Under the pieces are notes generated by a model. It was given only the letters and a program-made list of their open reading frames with translations, did not search any database and was not told the origin of the DNA. The position numbers were made by a program, and so were the translations under genes. Below are positions 12,588 through 24,324 of a DNA stretch of 64,000 bases, in pieces. The stretch's first letter is position 1. Each line of letters begins with the position of its first letter. The stretch is taken from assembly GCA_023374025.1 (NCBI GenBank), contig SIJG01000059.1, positions 141,286 to 205,285 on the forward strand, given 5' to 3'. The stretch comes from Heterodera schachtii (taxonomy: Eukaryota; Nematoda; Chromadorea; Rhabditida; Heteroderidae).

Positions 12588-13175
12588 TTGCTGCTGCTGC
12601 TGCTGTTGATGATGAGGACAAATGGGCCGAAGAAAGAAAATTTTTATTCATCGAAAGGACGAGTTTTTGGATTGTGTTCTCCTCCCCTTTCATATGCTCT
12701 CTCACTCTATCTCTCTCTCGCTTTCCAACGCTCTCTAATTAGTTCTTTTTCTTTCCCTATTCATTGCTTTTTCTTTAAACATACTATTTTTTCACTCTTA
12801 CTGTCTAAAAGGCTCTGCTCACAAAGTGTTTTTCATTCTTCCTTCACTTCTCTATCTCATATGTACTCCCTTTATCTCTCTCGCTTTTTCTCTTCTCTCT
12901 ACACTTCAATCTTCTCTCTTCCATACACACTATTTTGTTTGTCTCTGTTTGTCTCATCTCTCGCTTATGTACTATTTCATTTCTCTTACATTCTTCTTTT
13001 ACAACATGTCTTCCACTATTTCTTTTTTTCTCATTTCATTATTTCTTTTCCATACACACTATTTTATATTTCTCTGTTTCTCTCATCTCTCCCATATGCA
13101 CTATTTTCCTTTTCTCTTCCATTCTTCTTTTACAACATTCATGTACTATTTCTTCTTTCCACATTTCTCTGTCTT
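12588..13175. repeat. Pyrimidine-rich tract with a degenerate tandem repeat
   Basis: The plus strand is C/T-biased, the mirror of the tracts at 880 and 9891. A unit of roughly 140 bp containing CCATACACACTATTTT, TCTCTGTTTGTCTCATCTCT and TTCTTTTACAACAT is present about twice between 12910 and 13150. Long Phe/Ser/Leu open frames follow from the composition. Confidence 0.75.
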
Positions 13176-13179
13176 CACC

Positions 13180-13330
13180 CAGTCCACCACCATCGCCCCA
13201 TTTAATGGGATGGGCTTGTGTGTTGGCGTGACTGGTTTTTCAGCTGTGCCGCTGCTCACCACTGGTGGGTCCCCATCGACCCATCCACCATTATTTTCCA
13301 AATTTCCCCATTTCTTCGCTGGAAATTCCA
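13180..13330 (-). other. Coding-like island, gene not resolved
   Basis: A minus-strand frame reads GGWVDGDPPVVSSGTAEKPV then THKPIPLNGAMVVDWV with varied codons, unlike the neighbouring low-complexity sequence. No start, acceptor or donor is clearly tied to it. It may be an exon of an unseen minus-strand gene. Confidence 0.25.
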
Positions 13331-13792
13331 CAAAAATTTATTTTATGTATCGATTTTTAGAGAAAATTTTTATTTTTTTAAATTAACAAAATTTATTTTA
13401 CATGAATTTATTGAAATAAATTTTGTCGTACCAATGGATTATCCGTTTTCGGCATTTTTGAAAAATCATACTTTTTTTGATCAGAAAGTTTAAAAAATAA
13501 TCGTTGACGAAAATTTATCTGAGTTCAAACCCATTTCGTTAGAATTTTTCAATTCTTAGCCTAAAAATCAAAAATTTTAGAAAATAAATAAATGAAATTA
13601 TTTTTTATTTTATCCTTAATTATAAAAATTTCAAGAAAATTTAATTTTTATTTAACAAAATTTTTTTTATTATAATTTGACAACTTAATTAATATATAGT
13701 TTTATTTTTTTAAATATGTTTTTTAAATAAATTTTTAAAATTTAATATTTATTTTTTCAATTTTAATAGAATTTAGGAATTTATATTTTAAG
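13331..13792. other. AT-rich upstream region ending in a splice acceptor directly before an ATG
   Basis: Nothing is coding here. The stretch ends TTTATATTTTAAG with the ATG at 13793 immediately after it. In nematodes this arrangement is typical of a trans-splice acceptor for a spliced leader; an unseen upstream 5' exon is the alternative. Confidence 0.5.
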
Positions 13793-16700
13793 ATGTCTAA
13801 TCGATGCGCAGATAATATGGTATTTGTGCAATGCATTTTACCACATCGAGAATATTTGTTTTCAAAAGTTAGTGCCCAGATTAAATTTCATTTTTGAAAA
13901 AAAATAATTTCATTTATTTCTGAATGTTATTAAATTCATTATTTTTAATATATATTTCTATTTATTTTTTTATTAAAGATTAAATAAATTTATTATTTTT
14001 TCCAAAATTAATCGCCAAAAAAATTAATAAAAATGTGATTTATTTTGAAAATTTTGTATGTATTGATTGAAACGATTTAAGATAATTTTTAATTTTGCAT
14101 ATTTTTCGTATTATTTAAAAAAAATTCTTAACTATTCATTTATTTAAATAAATTTGCAATTTAGTCAATTTTATTTATTTATTTTTTTTACCATTTTTTA
14201 GTTTTCACCAAAAAAAAATTAAATAAAAAATCATTTTTTTCTAAAGAAGTAATCACCAACAGAAATAAAAGTTTTTTTTTTTGAAGTTACTACGCATTAA
14301 TGAAACGAATTTAAGTTATTTTGTTTACTTCGGATATATTTAAATTTAAAAAAATGTTACGTATTTATTTATTTAAACAAAATTTATTTGATAAATTTAT
14401 TTTTTTACCATTTTTTAGTTTTCACCAAAAATAACGCATGAGGGGAAGAAGCTTCGTTGGATGTACATTCGTGACCAATTGGTGGCCAATGGCATGGCAC
14501 ATTTTGTCGGCAAAGATGACTCATACATGCGCCAAAAGTGGGCGGACATGAAGCGACGGACCATTGAAAAACTGAGCCGAATTGGCCAAAATTCACGTGC
14601 CAATTTGAGCGAAGTAGTGTGTGCCAGCTTTGTGATTTAATAATTGGTCAACAGAGTGCCAACAATAATAATTTTTGAAAGAATTTTACGTGCCGTGACA
14701 AATTTTTGAGGAATTTAAGCCTTTAAGGCAAAACAAAAACAAAAAACAATTTTCTATCATTAATAAGCCTTTAATAACTTTTATTAAAAATTGATCAAAT
14801 TAAAAAAGGATTTCACTATTTAACATTATAATTCATTGTTTTGGTTAAAATTATTTTAATTAAAAAATTAATTTTTTTAAATGTGAATTTTTAATTAGGT
14901 TGATATGCTGATTTTACGCATAATTGGTGACAAAGAAGCAACTGCTGCTGATGGTGTTGACCTACAAACGCATGAAACAAATAGCCAAAATGGGTCAAAT
15001 TTGAGTTTAAACGGTCGGTTTTAAGCAAAAATTATTAATTAATTAATTTTTCAATTTATACCGTATACTTTTTAATGGTTTATAGGCTGATTGTGAAAAA
15101 CAGAGGTACTCCCCCTGTTTTGCTACCCACCTTCGAAAATTTTAAAAAAACTTAAGATATTTTGTTTAATCTATGGCCAGATTTAATTGGGTGTCAAAAC
15201 AAATACATATTCGTGATCAGTGATCTTGAAAACCCCAAAATATGAATTTTTTAAATTTTTGAGCGGGAGGGGGGTAGCAAAACACGGTAGTACCGAAACA
15301 GATTTGGATTTTCAAATTTATTTTAACTATATACCGTATATTTTATAGTTGAGCATCACGATGCTACAGTATACAACGAGAATGAGCTTCATCATCAATT
15401 ACTGTTAAAGCAACAAGCCCAAACATTTGCGCAAACAGCTGCCAATTTAAGCTCATTGTCGTCAGCAAAGGTGGCAGAAAAAAAAAACAAAAAATTATAT
15501 TCAAAATTTAAATTTTAATTGGGCACTTCTTTAATTTTTTTTTTTTTAAAGTAAATCATCTTTTTACGACTTAATTTTGTGCATTTTACAAATTTTATCA
15601 TTTTCTCTAATAGTTTTACATGAATTTACAAAAATTTTCGTAAAATTTTCAAAAATTAGTTTGCTCGAACGGTGAAAGACAACAAATTTCATTTTTAGTA
15701 GCTTCACCCGAAATTTCAAATGTAAAAAATTCAAATTTTGATTTTTTTTATATTATTTTTAACCAAATTTTGACCAGAGTTGAGGGAGAGAAATAGGAAA
15801 ACCGACAAAAACTTTCATACGGTAGAAAACCATTTTCAAATTTGACCGTTTTGGCAGTGTGAACCGAATGCTCCGATCATTACATTGCCTTTACAACACC
15901 GTGATCCTTCACCACAAAAAGTGCCACAAAAACCACCACCACTTCCACAACAACAAGCACAACCACAAGCATCATCGTCCGCGCCGCCTGTCCCATTGTT
16001 TACCACTACCGTAACCGAAAATGGCATACCATTGCCAACTACGGTAATTGAAAAAAAATATATGCAAATTTAATGTCTTTTTGTATAACAATAAAAAAAT
16101 CATTCTAAAAACACAGAATTATAAAAAAATTTTTGCTTTATTTAATATTTTATTTTAGTTTTGAATTTGAAGATTCATCAAAAATTAGGAAAGGAAAAAT
16201 TCTTTTGGAAAAAACTTAATTTTGTGTTTCGGAAATTTTATTTTGAAATTTTCCTTTATTTTTTTAATTAATTGATTTAACCCAATTTATATTTTTTAAG
16301 TTGCGGCGAAAGCGGAAGAAATTTCTTCTAAAGCGTAGTGACAGAATGCCAAGGGCGTGTTGTAGTCATTGCCAAAACGAAAAAAAGTTGAATGATCAGC
16401 ATCAGAGCGAAAGTGGTGATTTGGATGAGCAAATCAAACGGGCAAAATTAGCCTATTACAAATCGCAGGCAATCAATAATTTAAATTAAAATATTTTAAG
16501 TAAAATTAACAGCGCTTTTTTTGTTTGTTTAAAATTTAAGCAAAAAGTAATTTTTTTAATGAAAAATCGATATTTAAAAAATGGGGCAAGGGCAATTTTT
16601 CCTGGAGGCGACAATTGACAATTTTAATGTATGAGAAAAGATAAAATAAATAAATTATTTTAAGCCATTTATGAAGAATTTGCACAAGTGTTTTCAATAT

Positions 16701-16996
16701 CCCTAGGTTTTTTTTAATAAATAATATTTTATTGGCATATTAAATTTAGTAAAAAAAAAAAAAAAAAAGAAATTTTCGAGGGGGAGGGGGTGTAGGGGCT
16801 GTGTAATAGTGTTAAAAAATTTCAATACATTTTTATTTCAAAATCAAAATCATTTTTTTTTTTGTTATATTTTCAGATTGATTTAAACAATTCATTAAAG
16901 TCTGAATCAATTTTGCGCAAACGGTTGTTGACATTGCAAATTGAACAAATTCAGCAAGAAATTGAGGGAGAAGCAGAGGACATTGATGAACATTAA
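13793..16996 (+). CDS. Myb/SANT-like DNA-binding protein (zeste/NAIF1-type domain)
   Basis: Exons: 13793-13867, 14419-14613, 14899-15013, 15349-15470, 15858-16043, 16301-16468, 16877-16996; all phases agree and the product is 326 residues. Residues about 14-105 fit the Myb/SANT-like domain of zeste- and NAIF1-like proteins: REYLFSKFSPKIT, then KKLRWMYIRDQL, the core tryptophan in QKWADMKRRTIEKL, and a closing SEVDMLILRIIGD. A Gln/His-rich linker, a Pro/Gln-rich segment, a basic Cys/His patch KRKKFLLKR..CCSHC and a C-terminal amphipathic helix (LRKRLLTLQIEQIQQEIE) follow, the last typical of oligomerisation in this family. Inferred role: nuclear DNA-binding regulator. The start follows an acceptor directly. 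The join of exons 6 and 7 needs a GC donor (CAG|GCAATC); without it the protein ends at 16489 and loses the helix. Confidence 0.8.
15105..15294. mobile_element. Short foldback element in intron 3 of the Myb-like gene
   Basis: The inverted ends GGTACT..CTGTTTTGCTACCC and GGGTAGCAAAACACGGTAGTACC face each other. The flanking direct repeats are AAAACAGA (15097-15104) and GAAACAGA (15295-15302), an 8-bp target duplication with one mismatch. It has no ORF. Inside is TATTCGTGATCAGTG, a motif also found in the element at 43033 and in the 54-55.7 kb repeats. Confidence 0.65.
16469..16876 (+). other. Probable GC-AG intron
   Basis: The exon ends TCGCAG|GCAATC and the next begins after TATTTTCAG. Joining keeps the frame and restores a C-terminal helix of the expected type. 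A strong CAG before the GC is the usual context for GC-AG introns. Confidence 0.55.
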
Positions 16997-17454
16997 ATGG
17001 AAAAATTTAATTATTTTTAAATATTTTTTTTTATCTTAAAAAACCCAAAAATCTGCCTTTTTATGTATGATAATTAATCTCAGGATTTATCCGAATAAAT
17101 TAAAACAAAATATATTTATACATAAAAATTTTCATTCAAAATATTTATACAAAAAAATGCTTATCCTGAATAATCAACCAATATTTGCACAAAATGAAAA
17201 TGGATTCTAATTAAAAAAAAGCCCTAATTTGGCAATACACAAAAATATCACAAAAGCTTGAAAACCTTGTTAAATAATTAGTAATGTTTTAAAAACAACA
17301 GAGCACCTTTACATCCAATTGATAATGATGAAAAAAATATTTAAATTTTTTTTTTCATTTTTTGCGCCAAAAATTTTTTGATGCCGAAAAGGTCACAATT
17401 TTCACCAATTAGGAAGAAGTGGCCCAAAATAGAAAAAATAATTGTCAAAAATGC
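16997..17454. other. Short intergenic gap between convergent genes
   Basis: The plus-strand Myb-like gene and the minus-strand 17455-23614 gene end here tail to tail. The gap is AT-rich and probably holds both polyadenylation regions, with AATAAA-like words on either strand. No other feature seen. Confidence 0.5.
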
Positions 17455-20400
17455 CTAAAATAATTGCCAATTGTTGATCAAATATAAGCAATGCTTCTTA
17501 AAATATCCCTTTTTGAAGGCTTGTTGAGCAGTGCCAACAGCTCCTCTAATCATTGGAAAATTGCCACGGAAATTAAGCCATTCAATGAGCATAGTTTGTA
17601 ACTGTATGGCACACGTTTTTATGAAAATTTTCACCAAAATTTCATCGGCGGATGAAGAAGCATTTTTGAATTCATAAACTTTTTTGTAAATCCGTAAATA
17701 AATATTGGCATTCCATAGCACTTCGTCGCCATAATCAGGCTCCTTCTCATTTTGTCGATCAATTGCCATTTTAATGATTTGAAAGAATATGCCCACTATT
17801 TCTTTGCTTAAATAAAAAAATATATGAATACACCATTTTTGTTCTAATTTATATTTATTTTTTATTTAATTTTGCATATTTTAAAAAAGTTTTATAATTA
17901 GGATGGGATATTTAGGTAATATCTACAAAAAATTTCGCACTTAATAGTGTGGGTAAACGCGAAAAAACCATGTTTACATTTATTTTGAGCTTCTGGACCC
18001 AGTTTTATAACACCTATCCTTTAACTAACTATATGGGAGTTTTTTTACCGATTACTTAAAAAAAAAATTTTTTCTCAAAAATTTATCCCCTAAAAAGTTT
18101 TTTTGACAAGAATTTTAGGTTTAAAAATTGCCCATTATTCGAAAAAACTTTAAATTTTTACATTTTCATTACGATTGAAATATTCAAAAATGATAAATTT
18201 TTACATTTTCATTTACGATTGAAATATTCAAAAATGAATTTTTTTGATTATTTTATATGTTTTACTACCTAAAAATTATTAATAAATTTTTTTTGCCTAT
18301 TTCTCTACCAATTTCGGGGTTTTTTGTACCTATTTAATAAGTATTTTGAGTTTTTTTGTACCTATTTAATAGGTGTTTCGGGATTTTTCTTAACCTAAAA
18401 ATCCCATTCCTATTTATTGTAATATTACCTAAAATTTGAATTTATTGCATTTTGATAAAGTTGGTCAATGTTCAGTTCTGGTTTGTTCAGCATTAGACAG
18501 GCAAAATTCATTTTCAAAATCTGTTTATAATCATTTACATGTGTCACTGTTGTGCCAATAATAAGTGGTGGAATTGTGGCATTTAATGCCAATTTGGCCA
18601 ATTCCAGACCAATTGATAATTGCCCAATTTTTAAATTGTCCGAAGTTTCGCCAACTTTTACACCAACTGCCAACGATGGACTTATTGTAGTGGGTACGGT
18701 GTTGAGAGGTTGAATTATTTGGTTTTGAATCTGAGCATCAACAGGATTGTTTCCGATTGGGGTTGATTTACCTAAACAAATATTGAATGGGTTTTCCTAA
18801 AAATATTGTCACGCCCTAAAAGTAAACCAAATTTTTAAAAAAGTATAAACAAAAAAACCTGTTATATATTTGGGCGTGCTGGGTCGTTTCGTAAAATCCG
18901 CCACCATGGGCGTTTCGTAAAATCTGGCAGCCTTTTAGCGATTTTTTCGACATAACATGGCATTACTTTGCTTAAAAGCAACCAAATTATATATTCTTGG
19001 TATCATTCGATAGCCAAGCTTTTTCTCTATAAGCCTGCAAAATTTAAAAAAATTTGGTCAACTTTAGAAAAAGTTGTGTGGTAACTATTTCTGCGATAAC
19101 TTATGTTAAATTTGATAATTTTATTTGAAGTTTTTTATGCTAATAGAGAAAAAGCTGGGCTATCGAATGGTACCAAGAATGTAAAATTTGATTGCCCATA
19201 AGCAAAGTTATACTATGTTTTGTGGAACAAATCGCTCAAAAGCGGATTTTACGAAATGCCCAAGGTGGCGGATTTTACGAAACGACCTAGCACCTATTTG
19301 GGGTATAATCCGGTGCACTAATGGAGCTAATTTTAACTCCTTTAGGTTAATGAAAAAAAAGGTGTTGGGACATTAGTCACCATCATAATGGGCGTTAGTC
19401 AAAAAACCATCAAATCAGACAATAGATTTTCTCATGTCTTTTATCGATTAATTTTATAAAATTAATTAAATTAGTAAACAAAGATTTTCAAGAAAAAATT
19501 CTTAGAAATTTTCTTATATGCAAATTCCTAGGAAAAATTTTTGAAAAAATTTTTTAAGCTATTTTTGGAAGATTTTCGAAAAAACTTAATAATTTATCAC
19601 AAATTTCAAAAAAAATCGTTGAAAATTTTTTTTTTTTTGAAATTTTCTTATAAAAAAATCTAAGATTTTTTCTTAAAAAATTTCTATTTAAACAAAATTT
19701 CGCCGCCGAAATTTCGCCGCAAAAAAGTTAAAAAATTTTTTCAAAAATTTTTCCTAGGAATTTGCATATAAAAAAAATTTCTAAGAATTTTTTCTTGAAA
19801 ATCTTTGTTTACTAATTTAATTAATTTTATAAAATTAATCGATAAAAGACATGAGAAAATCTATTGTCTGATTTGATGGTTTTTTGACTAACGCCCATTA
19901 TGATGGTTTTTGACTAACGTCATAGCACCAAAAAAAGGTATGGGCTAAAACAAAAATGAAAGATTTGTCAAAAATTCTATCGATTTTTCAAACCACATGA
20001 CCAATCTGACGGCAGTTTCGGAAATTGCACCTCGCACTTGGGTGCGATGAAGAAGTATGAAAAGTGCAAGTGATCAAATTGAAAGCAAAATAATAATTTT
20101 GATTTAAATTAAATTAATTTGCTATATAATTTAATATTTAATAAATAAATTTTAAATAGAATAGCTTCGGCTCACCACGTATATGAATAGTTTTAAAGTT
20201 TTAGATGTATTTTAATAAAATATTATTATTAATTGAAATTAAATAATTATTTTGCTTTTAAAATATAAATTATTATTGATTTAAACTAAAAGAATTTTTA
20301 TGCTTTTAATGTTTAAAAATATTATTTTGCTTTTAATTTGATCACTAGCACTTTTTATTACTTCGACTCAGCACTTCGGATTTACCTTAAGTATAGTGTG

Positions 20401-23400
20401 GACTTAAAAAGTAGTTTAGTGAATCTTTCGTTTTAAAATTTCCATTTTTTTACGGGCCTTTGTCTAGCATAACACCCATAGTTAGTCTAAAAGTCGATAG
20501 AATTTTAGGCAATAAATTTTCCGAAAAACACATGATCAAAATATTAATATTTTGTATATTTTTGTCAGAAAATATTCTTGAGAAACAACAATTAGGAAAT
20601 TGTTCTTTACCAAATTGAGGTACGGGTGGTACGGTAAAAATTGAATGAGGTACTGTAGTTGAATGAGACTTTCGTAAATACGTGCCCTTCGCAGCTGTTT
20701 TGTTGGCAGCAGTAATAAAGCTTTGTTCATTTATAAATTCCAAAGATGACTGCCGCGTGAGCACATTACTTTGAGGGCTATTAATGGGTTGGGCTGCGCT
20801 TTGAATTTGCGATGAATGCACGGTATTATCAATTACAGTAGCCACACGCGTTGGGGTTTGCCCTGTTACGTTAGCAGTGTTAACATCATCAGCAGGTTTA
20901 GAGGTCAAACGTTTCACTGATGCTTCAACGAGCGCCCATTGCTCGGGGGTTAAGTCGGATACGGTAGTATTGCTTACAGTATTCGGTTGTGAATTCAAGC
21001 ATTTAACCGCAGCATCAGCAGTAGCCATTTGCTCTGTGGTTAAGCATGATACTGTGGCATTGTTTGGTTGTGAGTTTAACTGCTTGACATTTGTATTTGT
21101 AACAGCCAATTGCGATGGGCGTAAGCCTGATACGGTAGCATTGGTAGTAAGATTTTGTTGTGATCTCAAATAATTTCTCGCGGCTTCATTAATAGCTAAA
21201 AGGTGATCTGTTGCGCTCAGATTTTGTGATGTTGACGCGATAGGATTTAAAAGTTGTGGTGGGGGCATATATACAGTAGCATTATTTGGTTGTGAGCCTG
21301 ATACAGTAGCATTATTTGGTTGTGAGTTTAATTGCTTGCCATTTGCATGGGTAATAGGCAACTGCGGCAGGCGTAAGCCTGATATGGCAACATTGGTAGT
21401 AAGCTTTTGTTGTGAGGTCCAAAGATTTCTCGCGGCTTTATTAATAGCCAAAAGTTGATCCGTTGCGCTCAGATTTTGTGATGTTGACGCGGTAGGATTT
21501 GAAAACGGTGGTGGGGGCATAGATTTTACTGTAGCGTCGACAATAGGCGGAATGCCATTGTAATGACCAGCTTCAGCATAATTATTGTTTGTTGATGTAA
21601 CATTTTCTGATGTTGATGCTACAGTAGTCACCACATTTGAATATAATGGCAAGTTCAGGCGATTCAAGCAATCGGCAACAGAATGTTGCGACTGTAATCG
21701 GTCTGCCGTATTGTAAACGGCATTGGTAATGTTGGCATTTTCAGTTGGCCTCAAAGTTGGGGGCGCCGGAACTTTAAAAAGTGGTTTGTTCGAAGCATGT
21801 TGATTGATCCCTGCATGATTATTAGCAACATTATCATTTTGTGTCGGCAGCATGAAGCTAGATGAAATCATAAATCCCTGTGAGTTCAGACGTTTAATAG
21901 TGGCATCGATTACAGCAGGACTATAATTATTTGCAATGGCGCCTAACTGAACCGGTACTGTAGCAGGAAATACAGTTCCAGGTTGATTAAGCATTGTCGG
22001 ATTGGTTAAAGTTTGTATTTGTCCCGGAGGTACTGTAGGGTTGTGTTCTGTATCAAATTGAAGCCTTTTCTGAGCCATTGTTGAGCTTTCCAACGACAGT
22101 GGGCTCATCATCATTGGCATGGGAAGATTTCCTTGTATGTTGAACATGGATTGATTTTGTTTCTCTGCCGAATTGGGCCCACTATTAAACAGCGGTGAAT
22201 TTGGCTCTGAAACAACCAAAGATGGTGGCTCGTATACGGTATTTTGTTGCGGATCCGATACGATATTTTGTTGTTGAACAGAAAGCATGTTGAGTCGTGA
22301 AAGCTGTAATTGTTTGGCGAAGGCATTGAGCCTCATATCAGTTGGCGAAAAAGACGTTGGCGTGCGTGGCTGGGAGGTCATCAGCGGTGAGTTCGGAACC
22401 GTCCCAGGGTTTAGCACCGTTGTCGGGCTGTTCGAAAATTGAGGACTGTTTTGGTTTATGTCAAGCAATTTTGCGACTTTTGTCATATTCAATTTGGGCA
22501 AGGATTTCTGCGTTTTCCAGCCTAAATCCGGGCTGTTTGATGTGCCAGTTTGTATTTGTGCCGGATTAGCTCGACTTGACACTGTCGTATGTGCCGTTTG
22601 AATATTAATTGGACTTGAAGCATTGGTCTGTCTTTGGTAATTTTCTGTATGAGTACTGTCAGGAATTGGTTTTGTCAAAACACGTTCAATATTTTCTTTA
22701 TTTAGCATTTTTGAAAATGAATTTGATTTTTTCAATTTTTGCCCATGGTTTGCCATGGCACTGGTTGACTTTTGTACACCTTTGGTTACGCTGAGTGCTT
22801 GTTTCATTTTTTGATGTTGTTTTTCCGTATTTGGCTTTACTTTTTGTGTCGGTTTTGTTTGGCTATCATCAAATGCTTTTTTACGATTTTCTCTGATCTT
22901 CTTTGATGCACCTTTATTTGGACTCTTGCGTTTAGGCTGAACCGATACAGTATCAATTCCAATTTCTTTTTCTCGTTCTTGGTGCAATACAGTATACTCA
23001 TGCTGTTCTGGAGATTGTACAACAACTGTGTTGTGATCCGGAATTGGTCCTTGAAAATTTTCTGAGTTCGAGTTTGTTCCTTCATCAGATTCAACTGATT
23101 TTTCTTGGGTATTTTCAATGTTTTTCCCCTGCTGTAATTGTTCGCTTACAGTACGACTAGGGTTTGCTTCATCATACTGTTCGGCTACAGTTTGACTCGA
23201 CCCAGGAAATTGTTTTTCTGTAAGATCAAAATCAGTGATTGGAAATTGTTCATCATTTTCTTGCAAAAAGCCGCCGAATAGGTTTGACTCAAATCCATCA
23301 ATATCACCGAGATATGACGTCAAATTGTTGAATTGATCATCCCCAAAAATTTCATGGCAAAAATCAGAAATTGGCATTTCATTTGATGCATTCGGTGATG

Positions 23401-23614
23401 ATAAAGCAGCCATTTCATTAAAATTTTGCTCCTCATTTTTTGCATCAGATCTCTTGGACTCTGAAGATGATTGGTCCAAGTCATTTTGGCAACTTAAAAT
23501 GTTTGATTTCTTCCGCGGGGTTCCAAGTTCAATTGAATGTGTGCGCTTCTTCACACCACCGTACTGATCATTTTGTGTGTTCAATGCGTTTACTGTATGA
23601 TTTTGTTGATGCTC
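17455..23614 (-). CDS. Large Asn/Gln/Ser/Thr-rich protein with a conserved-looking C-terminal region, function unknown
   Basis: Exons (minus): 20611-23614, 18429-18771, 17455-17806. Both joins are in phase (QFG|K.. and NSNF|S..), giving about 1232 residues. The first exon has basic clusters such as KKRTHSIELGTPRKKS and QPKRKSPNKGASKK (likely nuclear signals), then a long disordered region. Near its end is an 84-residue tandem duplication (ASTSQNLSATD..LLAIN.AAR) and several ATVK.LNSQPN-type short repeats. The last two exons differ: hydrophobic and helical (LAKLALNATIPPLIIGTTV, DEVLWNANIYLRIYKKVYEF), with normal composition and no low complexity, so probably a folded domain. I do not recognise it. 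No ATG is in frame at the left edge; the exon opens at a CAG acceptor, so a 5' exon is missing, unless translation starts at MAALSSPNASNE. A coactivator-like role is speculation. Confidence 0.7.
18875..19294. mobile_element. Foldback element with GGTCGTTTCGTAAAATCCGCC ends
   Basis: Inverted ends GTGCTGGGTCGTTTCGTAAA and its counterpart ending CGACCTAGCACC. Flanked by a perfect 8-bp direct repeat TATTTGGG (18867-18874 and 19295-19302). The inner arms hold TTGGTATCATTCGATAGC and its reverse complement. No coding capacity. It sits in the first resolved intron of the 17455-23614 gene. Related ends occur at 46282 and near 60420. Confidence 0.8.
19361..19929. mobile_element. Foldback element with GACTAACGTC ends
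   Basis: Arms of about 180 bp pair almost perfectly: the left has CATAATGGGCGTTAGTCAAA and AGTAAACAAAGATTTTCAAG, the right their reverse complements. The outer ends are GGTGTTGGGACATTAGTCA and TGACTAACGTCATAGCACC. A-runs flank both sides. It lies in the same intron as 18875-19294. Related elements are at 28654 and 46727. Confidence 0.8.
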
Positions 23615-23639
23615 CTGATTTAAATTTTCATTAAATATT

Positions 23640-24060
23640 TTATTCGTTTTGTTATTATGCTCACCTCATATAATTAGAGCCCGAAACCGGGATTTCGGTA
23701 CTGGATCGGAATTTTATGCTAACGCAAATTTCTCGACGAAATAATTTTGAAAAACATCTCAATAATTCGCAAAATTTTTCCCCTCTCAGCCTTACATTTT
23801 ATTTTGAAAGAACACCGGCGGGCAAAAGCATGCCAAAATCTCGGTTTTGCAAACTGAGCGCCAACCGGGATTTTTCGGGATTTAAAAATCGGGAATTTTG
23901 TAAAAACTTTTGTTTAAATTAATTGAATTTTGTGATCTTGATTTGGCACATAATATTGTTAATATGCTAAATATTTAGAGAAATTTTTCAAGTTTTTTCA
24001 TTGAGAATTTTGAATTAGAGCAAAATTCCCGACTTCCGAAATATTTGTTCCAGCTCTAAT
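23640..24060. repeat. Word-repeat patch with CCGGGATTT/CGGGAATTT phrases
   Basis: Phrases such as CGAAACCGGGATTTCGG, AACCGGGATTTTTCGGG and AATCGGGAATTTTG recur loosely. Short plus-strand open frames here show no coding pattern. Confidence 0.5.
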
Positions 24061-24134
24061 ATAAATAATTTAATCCCCACATTGAATAATTAATTAATGA
24101 GTTAGTTAATTAATTCAAACCCTAATTTCTGCAC

Positions 24135-24324
24135 CTGATCAGTTCCTTTGAAGTTTTTCTGCAATTTTCTAAGATCAATAAATTGTCCCAATTGATCAGA
24201 TTTATTCATTGGTGATGCCTTTCGCAGCACAAAAATTGCCATAACAATGGTGATTAGCAAGAATTGATCATACATGCTTTTCAATGAATCTAAGAAACTT
24301 CTTGAAAAAAGAAAGATATATCCG
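24135..24324 (-). CDS. Single exon encoding a membrane-spanning segment (partial)
   Basis: On the minus strand an acceptor GATTTTCAG opens 63 in-frame codons ending ACTGATCAG|GTGCAG. It encodes FLLITIVMAIFVL, a plausible transmembrane helix, followed by a polar charged stretch LRKASPMNKSDQLGQ..DLRKLQKNFKG. Codons are varied, so I take it as a real exon. Its donor (phase 0) could join the large exon starting at 23614, but a membrane anchor fits poorly with nuclear signals in that protein, so a separate gene is also possible. No upstream exon or start found. Confidence 0.4.
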
